Source: Snodgrassella alvi
Lineage (GTDB): Bacteria; Pseudomonadota; Gammaproteobacteria; Burkholderiales; Neisseriaceae
Reading direction: 5' to 3'
Length of the DNA stretch: 64,000 nucleotides
NCBI RefSeq assembly: GCF_002777425.1
Contig: NZ_MDVC01000057.1
Span: forward strand, 1-64,000
The number at the start of each line of letters is the position of its first letter. Position 1 is the first letter of the stretch. Made by a program: the position numbers and the translations under genes. Positions 57,283-64,000 of this stretch are shown piece after piece. The notes below the pieces were generated by a model. The model ran no database searches. It was not told the origin of the DNA and worked only from the letters and a program-made list of their open reading frames with translations.

Positions 57283-57963
57283 TCAGACAGGCTTGCCCAC
57301 TCTGACTGCATGATCATGCCCGGCCAGGCTGATTCCACTGGCTTTAACATCGCCGACAGTGGTATAGCTACCGTTAGTTTGTACAATATTGCCTGAAAAT
57401 GTTGCTCCTTGCCCTCCTTTGATATCCAGTCCGCCATTACCATTGATTTGGCCTGCGGCAGTGATTTCCTGCGAGCAATTAACATTCTGGGCACTGATAT
57501 TCACTCCCGCCTGAGCATCGATATTAATGCCAGCCGCTGCCTCAATTTTTACTCCTGCCGGTGCTTTAATATTTAAAGTTTCACAATCAATCTCAATCAG
57601 TTTGCCATTTTTTAAGGTAATAGAGGCGCCAGACTGGTTATAAACAGCTACTTCTCCTGCAGCCAGTGCTTTAATCCGGTATTCACCATGCTCAGTGGCA
57701 ATAATAATGCCATGACTGGTCTGACCACTTAGGGGCAAAACAATGGCTTCCGAGCCCACGGGCGGATTACTAGTAAAACCAAATTGCTGTACCTGCTCCA
57801 CATCCTGTAAAATCTCATCGGCCAGAGCTGCTACCTGAGCAGATTGTATCGGCTGAGAGGCATTTACCCGTGTCAGCCGACCTCGAAAAGCCTGCCGGAC
57901 TGAGCTGGTGGTATTATTAATTGTCGTTCTGGTTTTATTTACCAGCTTCGCAACATAACTCAT
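57283..57963 (-). CDS. Baseplate spike/assembly protein V (Mu gp45)
   Basis: A 226-residue central spike. N-terminal OB-like domain (about 25-105, with GFTSNPPVGSEAIVLPLSG) is followed by a beta-helix-like repeat region rich in Ile, Asn, Gly and Ala (INIDAQAGVNISAQNV). The tip has GHDH near residue 218, an HxH that in P2/Mu spikes holds an iron ion. I chose ATG 57963, with GGAG upstream; a TTG frame reaches 57975. Confidence 0.9.
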   Translation of the reverse strand: MSYVAKLVNKTRTTINNTTSSVRQAFRGRLTRVNASQPIQSAQVAALADEILQDVEQVQQFGFTSNPPVGSEAIVLPLSGQTSHGIIIATEHGEYRIKALAAGEVAVYNQSGASITLKNGKLIEIDCETLNIKAPAGVKIEAAAGINIDAQAGVNISAQNVNCSQEITAAGQINGNGGLDIKGGQGATFSGNIVQTNGSYTTVGDVKASGISLAGHDHAVRVGKPV

Positions 57964-58007
57964 CTGACTCTCCAATTAAAATTTATTCCAATTAAATGTA
58001 TACGCTG

Positions 58008-59147
58008 TTATATTTTGACCTGTTTAATCTGCCGGTTAGTCACACCTTTACGTTTTCCTTTACGTGATCGTGCTGCTGCGGATTTTTTAACATAAGCATC
58101 CGGCGTCCATATTCCATCCTCTTTTAAGCGCAGTTCAGTCAGCGTGCCGCCACTTCGATTCAGTAAAAAACGACGTCCCATCAGAAAAAAAATGGCATCT
58201 ATCTGCTGGTCTTCATCAATCACATGCACACGTTGTCCGGGTTGCCACAGCAGGCCATCCTGAGTTTTATGATCTGCAACCGTAATGGTTAAAGTGAAAC
58301 CTTCCAGACGCCAGTCAGAAAGCATTTTTTTTGCCTGCACCTTCAACTGTTCCAGATTTTCTGCATCACCGATTACTACTGTTTTCGGCTTGTATAAAAC
58401 CATTGTTTCGTCTTTGTATACCCATTTCAAATCGTGTTTTGACGAATTGGCATAACGGGTGTGACTTTGGCCAAGAAAGGTAACTTCCGAGTAACGATTT
58501 TCAGTACTATACTCAATATGAATACTTTGAATATTACTTCGGCGATCATTTTTACTGTGGCACAGGGTTGCCACTGGCGGGCTGGCGTAATCAGCACCAC
58601 CAACAACCAACGTACCATCTGGTTCCAGCCACACATGCAGGCCTGCCTTATAGGCAATTTTGCTCAATGCCTGCCATGCAGTTTCCCCGGGTTCGATATC
58701 TACTTTGTCCAGAACTGGATTTTTTTCAGCCTTTAATATCACTTTTTTGATTTGTGGCCAGGGTTCAACTATCTTCTGTGCGGCAGCTAAAACATTCATT
58801 CCTTTAACATTAATTTGTTTAACACTGCAATCCACCAATAAACCGGCAAGGTCACGGCCATTAAAACCGATACTATGATTGTTTTTATCAACCATTTCAT
58901 TCTGATGGCCAATAATTCCGGTCATAACCAACTGGTTATTAATCAACACTTCACATTGCAAAGAGCTATAGTCGGCCAAAACACCCTGATTTTGGGAAAC
59001 ATTGGTTTCAAAACTGAAGGCATCAGCAGGAATCAGAAAATCACTGTCAATATCATAGCTAAGCCAGTCTTTATGTTCTTTCCCCCCTATTCGCACTACC
59101 ACTTCATTGCCATATGGATAAGGCAACATTTCAGTTTCATTTAACAT
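58008..59147 (-). CDS. Mu gp44/P-like baseplate hub protein
   Basis: A 379-residue hub-type protein (late control D/gp27-like fold). It begins MLNETEMLPYPYGNEVVVRIGG and has KDWLSYDIDSDFLIPADAFSF and INVKGMNVLAAAQKIVEPW; the tail is basic (RSRKGKRKG). I chose ATG 59147; ATG 59165 is an alternative that would overlap gp43 more. It follows gp43 and precedes the spike gene, the order in Mu. Confidence 0.85.
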   Translation of the reverse strand: MLNETEMLPYPYGNEVVVRIGGKEHKDWLSYDIDSDFLIPADAFSFETNVSQNQGVLADYSSLQCEVLINNQLVMTGIIGHQNEMVDKNNHSIGFNGRDLAGLLVDCSVKQINVKGMNVLAAAQKIVEPWPQIKKVILKAEKNPVLDKVDIEPGETAWQALSKIAYKAGLHVWLEPDGTLVVGGADYASPPVATLCHSKNDRRSNIQSIHIEYSTENRYSEVTFLGQSHTRYANSSKHDLKWVYKDETMVLYKPKTVVIGDAENLEQLKVQAKKMLSDWRLEGFTLTITVADHKTQDGLLWQPGQRVHVIDEDQQIDAIFFLMGRRFLLNRSGGTLTELRLKEDGIWTPDAYVKKSAAARSRKGKRKGVTNRQIKQVKI

Positions 59148-60465
59148 AATAATTAATCCACTCATTACGCTGAATAAATGATGGATGGCACAAATGAGGA
59201 TTAAGGCGCATTAATTCATTTGCCCGCTCAATATCCCGATAAAGTAAATATGCCAACTGATGAATGGTGCCGTTAATATCTGCTTTTCTGGTACGCATTG
59301 GCGGTTTCTGATTAATGACGGCCAAAGCATAGTCATTAAATTGTGCGGCCATATTGGCCAGCAACTGAATCATTATCGTTGTTTGCGTATAAATATTGGC
59401 AGCATTAATGCTTTTGACATTATCAGCATAATCATAAGTTTCACGTAAAATATCTATTAATTTTTGAATACGCAGACGAAGATTATTATTTATATACAGC
59501 AACTCATTTGCTGTCACTATGTCACTATTCGCTTCAATCATCGTGACAGTATTCTGCATCAAAGCACCAATACTCAAGAATTGCAGAATCTGGGCAATCG
59601 GTTGCATCTGAATATCAGCAATCTTTTGTACATGATTGATCGCCTCTTCCTCAGTTTCCTGTCTATCCTGACTATACAGAATATTATCAGGCAATTTATT
59701 CAGGCCATCTACACGGTTACTGACAGAATCAAAAGTCTGTCTGGTACTTAAACTGCCAGTAGCAAACTGTGTATCACTCGCCAGACCTGTTGTCACCATT
59801 GTGGCTACAGAATGAATCAGCCTGCTGACGTCCTGACTGTAAGATGCAGAAGAAAAAGCTTTACTGGTCAAATATTTTATAGGATCAAGATCAAAAAAGC
59901 GGCGAACACTGCCAGCTACGCCACACAATGCGGCAAATACACCATTTGTACTGCCCCATAAAGACGAAACTCCCTCCCGAACGCTTAACAGCGTTTCAGA
60001 ATAACCCAGTAACTGCTGTGTATACTTTTCCAGAGTATTCTGTATCTGTTCTAACTTGGCTAACCACTGATTCTCAAATAAAAATATCGGAGCTGACTCT
60101 TTTGCTTCAAAAAAAGTGATATCCAGTGCAACATAATTAACTGAATCAGCTTCAGTACGAAATGACCAGCTTGCAGCAATCATATTTTGTAACAGGCCTA
60201 AAACCGGATGAACCAATGTGCCTGCACCTGGTTCTTCCAGCACAGCCAGTAACTGTGATAACTGTGTATCAAAGCCTGCACCAAAATAGACAGCAGCAAC
60301 CTGACATTGTCGTCCCTGTGTACCCAAATCCTCAATATCGGTTCCATTTGCAAACGGACGGCCATGCCGTACCAGTGCTTTCTCATTTTTATCACTGATA
60401 GAAATGACATCAAAGGCAACATTTTTGTAACTGGCCTTTTGCAGATTATTCTTCCACATAGTCAT
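59137..60465 (-). CDS. DNA-circularisation N-domain tail protein (Mu gp43/N)
   Basis: A 442-residue protein whose N-terminus (WKNNLQKASYKNVAFDV, RGRQFANGT-like RHGRPFANGTDIEDLG, then QCQVAAVYFGAGFD) matches the DNA circulation/gpN tail-protein domain of Mu-like phages. Despite the name it is a structural baseplate-tail protein. The rest is helical. Its ATG overlaps the tape-measure stop by one base (TAATG), so translation is coupled. It overlaps the next gene at its 3' end. Confidence 0.88.
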   Translation of the reverse strand: MTMWKNNLQKASYKNVAFDVISISDKNEKALVRHGRPFANGTDIEDLGTQGRQCQVAAVYFGAGFDTQLSQLLAVLEEPGAGTLVHPVLGLLQNMIAASWSFRTEADSVNYVALDITFFEAKESAPIFLFENQWLAKLEQIQNTLEKYTQQLLGYSETLLSVREGVSSLWGSTNGVFAALCGVAGSVRRFFDLDPIKYLTSKAFSSASYSQDVSRLIHSVATMVTTGLASDTQFATGSLSTRQTFDSVSNRVDGLNKLPDNILYSQDRQETEEEAINHVQKIADIQMQPIAQILQFLSIGALMQNTVTMIEANSDIVTANELLYINNNLRLRIQKLIDILRETYDYADNVKSINAANIYTQTTIMIQLLANMAAQFNDYALAVINQKPPMRTRKADINGTIHQLAYLLYRDIERANELMRLNPHLCHPSFIQRNEWINYYVK

Positions 60466-62993
60466 TATTGTGCACCTCCACGGTTATACATCTCCATCTG
60501 ATTGCGTGAAACCAGATTGCTAATCACTCTGCCATCAAGCGTCACCGTAAGATTATTCTGAATAACCTGTTGCTGGTTCGAGAGAATAGTAGCTATTTTG
60601 TCTAAACGTATACCCAACTCCTGTACAATAGCCTGAAAAGCATTTTGAAATTCAGCACTTTGCTGTACAAGCACAGACTGCCCAGCACCAGACTGGCTTT
60701 CTATTGCGGGTAGATTAGCCGGAATATTTCTGTACGAAAGCATCATCGCAGCAGATGGCGTCATATTGGCACTTGTTATCAGCTGATCCTTTTCACAGGC
60801 AAACACTGATTGCCCATATAATGCAGGATTGAATCCATAGGCATGCCGAAAATCTGGTGTATACGGCTCGCTGCTCCCTACACCTGTTGTGGCTTTTATT
60901 TCTTCGGTATCCTTATTTTGCGCAACAGCATCGCCTACCTTCTCTCCCATGATGCTGCCGCCAATTCCGCCAAGTAGACCGCCAATCAGCCCTCCCACCG
61001 CAGTACCTATACCAGGTAATATTAGTGTTCCGATTGCTGCACCAACCTGACCTCCAGCCCAGGTTCCAGCCAGACCACCAGCGGTACTGGTTGCATTTTT
61101 TATCTGAGCCGTCTTCTTTTCTTCATGGGTTAAGCTGTCATCATTCTGAATCGCATATACATTATAAGCGCCACCAAGGACAGCGACTGCGGAATTACCC
61201 CTGCCTAATAACTTGCCAGGAACTCTAGCCGGAATCTTTCTGCCTTTCACCCCTGTTTTCCGACCGGCTGGCGTTTTTGTGCTTTTGTTTCTGTTCGATT
61301 TTCTTCTTTCTCTGTCAAAATCACCCCCTGAATCAATATCGATATCGCCTCCTTGACCAGACAAAGTACCCAATGCTTTCAGTGCAGTTGCTGCACTACC
61401 GGCGGCAGCGGCCAAAGCGGTTACAGCAAAAGTAAGAGTAGGAAATTCAGCTGATAACTCGGTTAACCTGGTTTGAAAATTAACTAACGGTTCTACTACA
61501 TCACTTCTGCCCAAAGTAGCCAGAGCATGATTCTTTTCCTGCTGCCGCTCCGGATCCGCAGATAACACAGCTAACTGTTTGGCAGCCAAACCATCAGCAT
61601 CTTTCTGCAACGCGTTTATTTGTGGCAGCAACAGATTATTATTCAAATTGGCATTAACAGCATCTCTGGCATCTACAGGAATAAAAGATAACAGCTTATT
61701 CTGACGAGCTTGCATCTGTTGCTGGGCATGTACATCGCCAGCATCGGCTTTTTGCTTTAAATTCTGGTAATTCCTGTCTTTAGCAAGAATATCACTGCAA
61801 ACTTTAATCAGGGATTGAGCATCATTTAAGCCCTGTTTACTGCCCTGTTCCCTGATTTTATCCCAGTCAAGATATTTGCCTGAAACATCAGGGTCTTTAA
61901 TTTTACTCAGAGTACTGGTCAGTTCCGGATTAGCCAATGCTTCCAGAAAAGCTTTAACGCTTTTACTTGCATCGTCATTAGATTCTGACTCTTTTGATGT
62001 AGCCTGTAAGGTTGAAATTAAATAATCAATTCCTCCGGTATCCGTTAGCCCCGCCTTTTTAGCAGAAGACAATAAATCTGGTAATTCACCCTGCAATTGG
62101 GCAATAGTAAATTTACCCTGACTGCTTGATGCAATAATATGATCAGAAACCGAGTTATAATCCTTAGCCTGCAAACCATAGTCTGCCAATGATTTGTACA
62201 GTCTGGCTGTATTTTCATGATCATACTCACCGGCGCTGGCAGCTGATCCGACCATGGTACGATGGGCATAAGGAATAGTTGCCTTAACCTGATCCAGAGT
62301 CATGTCCTGCTGTAACATATCAGTAAACAGATTCAGCGCAGCCTGTGATGTACCACCATTTCTGGCTACCAGCCCCTGAACCAAACCCTGAATTTCTTTT
62401 ACACCCTGAGTTTTAATCCAGTCTGCTGATTTACTTTTATCAGTACCATATGCTTTTACTGCAGCCTGAATGACAGCTGAACGTAATTTTTTCTCATCAT
62501 CTATTGCTGGCTTAACTGCACCGTAGACAGCTTTTCCTCCCTTGATAATTTCGCTGCCGACTGTTTTGGCCGCTCCCCATTTAGATGATTTTTTTTGTTG
62601 TTCTGCAATAGTTTTTTGTATTTTAGAACTTTTTTCTAATTCCTTATTTAACTCGCGAATACTGTTACGAGAAGCTCTGGTTGCATGCTGAATTTGCTTT
62701 TGAGCCGCAGTAGCAGTAGCGGTAAAATTCTTATATGCATTTTTGCTCTTGCCAATTTCCCGCTGTATTTCCTGTTCAGACCGTATTTCCTTCCGTAATC
62801 GCATATCCGCAGCACGTTGTTGCTCTCGCTGAACCTGCTGAATAATTCGGATTTGTGATTTACCGGCTTTCTCACTTTCCCTGACTACAACAGCAGCTGT
62901 ACGCTTGATTTGCTGTTCTAATTTTTTTACCTCCTCAGTCATTCTGGTAATGGAGGCCTCCTGTTTTGCTAGCGACTCCTGATTTGAAGACAT
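60465..62993 (-). CDS. Phage tail tape-measure protein
   Basis: An 842-residue tape measure that sets tail length and is ejected on injection. The first 200 residues are long coiled-coil helix rich in Glu, Lys and Gln (ITRMTEEVKKLEQQIKR); the middle is helical; about residues 580-710 is Ala/Gly rich with LAGTWAGGQVGAAIGTLILPG, a membrane-active-like segment. A basic cluster (RRKSNRNKSTKTPAGRKTG) lies before it. I chose ATG 62993, with GAGAG upstream; the longer frame from 63116 would overlap the gene before it. Confidence 0.9.
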   Translation of the reverse strand: MSSNQESLAKQEASITRMTEEVKKLEQQIKRTAAVVVRESEKAGKSQIRIIQQVQREQQRAADMRLRKEIRSEQEIQREIGKSKNAYKNFTATATAAQKQIQHATRASRNSIRELNKELEKSSKIQKTIAEQQKKSSKWGAAKTVGSEIIKGGKAVYGAVKPAIDDEKKLRSAVIQAAVKAYGTDKSKSADWIKTQGVKEIQGLVQGLVARNGGTSQAALNLFTDMLQQDMTLDQVKATIPYAHRTMVGSAASAGEYDHENTARLYKSLADYGLQAKDYNSVSDHIIASSSQGKFTIAQLQGELPDLLSSAKKAGLTDTGGIDYLISTLQATSKESESNDDASKSVKAFLEALANPELTSTLSKIKDPDVSGKYLDWDKIREQGSKQGLNDAQSLIKVCSDILAKDRNYQNLKQKADAGDVHAQQQMQARQNKLLSFIPVDARDAVNANLNNNLLLPQINALQKDADGLAAKQLAVLSADPERQQEKNHALATLGRSDVVEPLVNFQTRLTELSAEFPTLTFAVTALAAAAGSAATALKALGTLSGQGGDIDIDSGGDFDRERRKSNRNKSTKTPAGRKTGVKGRKIPARVPGKLLGRGNSAVAVLGGAYNVYAIQNDDSLTHEEKKTAQIKNATSTAGGLAGTWAGGQVGAAIGTLILPGIGTAVGGLIGGLLGGIGGSIMGEKVGDAVAQNKDTEEIKATTGVGSSEPYTPDFRHAYGFNPALYGQSVFACEKDQLITSANMTPSAAMMLSYRNIPANLPAIESQSGAGQSVLVQQSAEFQNAFQAIVQELGIRLDKIATILSNQQQVIQNNLTVTLDGRVISNLVSRNQMEMYNRGGAQ

Positions 62994-63112
62994 GTCAATA
63001 CTCTCGCCTAATTGTTGATTATATTTATTTTGACTGATTAAAAATAATTGAAAGAAGTGAATATGCCGGAGCAGCCCTATGCAAAAAGCCCTGCCATACA
63101 GCAGGGCTTTAA

Positions 63113-63361
63113 TCAATCAGGCTGATTAGCTAACAAACTATCTTTAACTGGCTGGAATGGTTTTGGCTTTCTTTGGCGTAAAGAAATAATAACATTATCA
63201 TCATCATTTTTTATGCCCATACTCTCCAGAACAGTCTCAATCCAGACAGATACTTCAGCATGGCACATCATGCTAACCATAGCCGGCGTAATCATTGATT
63301 TAGCCAGCAGAATACATGCCTGTCGATAATTTTTATGAGCTATTGCATAACTACGTTGCTG
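63113..63361 (-). CDS. Tail-assembly chaperone extension, probable -1 frameshift product
   Basis: An open frame in the -1 phase relative to the upstream chaperone gene. It runs through the chaperone stop (63340-63342) and continues AIAHKNYRQACILLAKS, then ITPAMVSMMCHAEVSVWIETVLES and a polar tail. An ATG at 63295 exists but is poorly placed. Such overlapping frames are typical of the gpE/E' or G/GT pairs of contractile tails, where frameshifting adds a C-terminal domain. The slip site was not identified. Confidence 0.6.
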   Translation of the reverse strand, partial: QQRSYAIAHKNYRQACILLAKSMITPAMVSMMCHAEVSVWIETVLESMGIKNDDDNVIISLRQRKPKPFQPVKDSLLANQPD

Positions 63362-63717
63362 TCCGCTTCCTCTGATGCCGCTGGGTCTGACTGGCCAGCG
63401 GCAATCGATTTTGAACGTAAAGATTCCATACTGGTTAAAATTGACTGATAATCTTCTGAGGCAAGATTGTGCAATAGAAATTCAACGCTCAGATTCTCTG
63501 CATCAATACCAGAAACTTCCAATTGTTGTGCCCAATAAGCCAGTGTGGTCAAAATGGCTTTTTTTGCTCCTGATACATCTTCAATCAAACCGGTTTCTTC
63601 CAGTACTTCCAGTGCCTTAAGTTCATCTGCCAAAGTCAGCGGCTTAACAGTATAATCAAAATACATCTGGCCATTGTACGCCAGACCATAAACCAGTTTT
63701 CCAGTCTCTTTTAACAT
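63340..63717 (-). CDS. Tail-assembly chaperone (Mu gp41-like)
   Basis: A 125-residue acidic protein with KLVYGLAYNGQMYFDYTVKPLTLADELKALE-like N-terminal strands and helical LTTLAYWAQQLEVSGID, as in the phage tail assembly chaperone E/41 family. It lies between the tube and tape-measure genes, as expected. It overlaps the end of the tube gene at one base and is followed by an open -1 frame. Confidence 0.85.
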   Translation of the reverse strand: MLKETGKLVYGLAYNGQMYFDYTVKPLTLADELKALEVLEETGLIEDVSGAKKAILTTLAYWAQQLEVSGIDAENLSVEFLLHNLASEDYQSILTSMESLRSKSIAAGQSDPAASEEADSNVVMQ

Positions 63718-64000
63718 TATTCTACCACTTTATCCAATGCAAACATTTCAATATCACGACGCGCTTCATTTTCTACACTGTATTCTTCCGAACATTTAGT
63801 GCTGGTACAACCTATATAGCTGATACGTGCTTCATCTGCATTACGAGGATAAATAGTAATTTTTGCATTGGTAATGTTGTCCCAGTCAATACCACTTTCA
63901 TCCAGCGGAATGGCTGCACTGACACTCATTGTGTATTCTGTTACACCATCTGCATAACCACGCACTTTGCCGGACTTGTTCATGGTCTTAACTACTTTAC
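63717..64000 (-). CDS. Phage tail tube protein (Mu gp40/M-like), partial
   Basis: The frame is open to the right edge, so the N-terminus is missing; 94 residues are visible. VKVVKTMNKSGKVRGYADGVTEY, VSAAIPLDESGIDWDNI and ARRDIEMFALDKVVE match the tube-protein family of Mu-like phages. An internal ATG at 63983 is not the real start. It precedes the chaperone gene, as in Mu. Confidence 0.85.
   Translation of the reverse strand, partial: KVVKTMNKSGKVRGYADGVTEYTMSVSAAIPLDESGIDWDNITNAKITIYPRNADEARISYIGCTSTKCSEEYSVENEARRDIEMFALDKVVE

Noticed and set aside
1-64000. DNA uptake sequences typical of Neisseriaceae
   Set aside because: Terminators were compared by eye and no 10-12-mer recurred often enough; the GGCTGCC near typA occurs in one hairpin only. 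A genome-wide count would be decisive.
1-64000. CRISPR arrays, defence islands or toxin-antitoxin pairs
   Set aside because: No spaced direct repeats or recognisable defence genes; the small unknown genes show no such features.

Overview
The window looks like the chromosome of a betaproteobacterium of the family Neisseriaceae with moderately low GC. Several gene orders are familiar from Neisseria relatives: lolB-ispE-tRNA-Gln-prs-rplY, glyQ-glyS-gmhB-acyltransferase, and a TPR gene beside lolB. A host-associated genus such as Snodgrassella would fit the base composition and gene content. That genus guess is inference from gene content, not proven by a marker gene.

Layout. 1-1100: the end of an IS3-family insertion sequence, with a disrupted orfA, that has cut a ThrE-like exporter gene. 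1.2-2.2 kb: two copies of a tRNA-Leu(CAG) gene, each with its own terminator and near-consensus promoter. 2.2-7.6 kb: rnr, rplY, prs and three tRNA-Gln genes. 7.6-21.6 kb: ispE, lolB, a TPR protein with a large internal duplication, mutM, an acyltransferase, pdxH, hemA, prfA, an EamA transporter, a DUF1289 protein, typA and a DUF456 protein. 21.7-31.3 kb: mfd, a YgjP-like metallopeptidase, a decayed inverted fragment of mfd, then a leftward operon glyQ-glyS-(DUF7832-like)-gmhB-plsC. 31.4-47 kb: mostly rightward genes, including a TrhA/hemolysin III protein, an orphan MetQ lipoprotein, a minor type IV pilin, a META/DUF4377 lipoprotein, a MoaB/CinA-like protein, serC, a secreted FAD oxidoreductase, a nadC pseudogene, a TlpA-like thioredoxin, an ArsC-like protein, a YdcF-like protein, hemL, an Asr-like secreted protein and an OmpR-type two-component system. 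47-53.6 kb: a leftward group (murI, purN, DUF3108, an RsmB-like methyltransferase, grxD, upp) diverging from tsaE-amiC.

54.2-64 kb: the tail-morphogenesis module of a Mu-like contractile-tail prophage or tailocin, all on the minus strand and in Mu order: tube protein (cut by the window edge), tail assembly chaperone with a probable -1 frameshift extension, tape measure, gp43/N, gp44/P, gp45 spike, gp46, gp47, gp48 and a collar-domain tail fibre. The rest of the element lies beyond the right edge.

Most of the window is housekeeping: tRNA and ribosome function, haem, nucleotide, isoprenoid, cell-wall and heptose synthesis. The accessory signals are the IS insertion, the tRNA-Leu duplication, the mfd and nadC remnants, the TPR duplication and the phage module. 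I found no CRISPR array, rRNA operon or clear new defence system.
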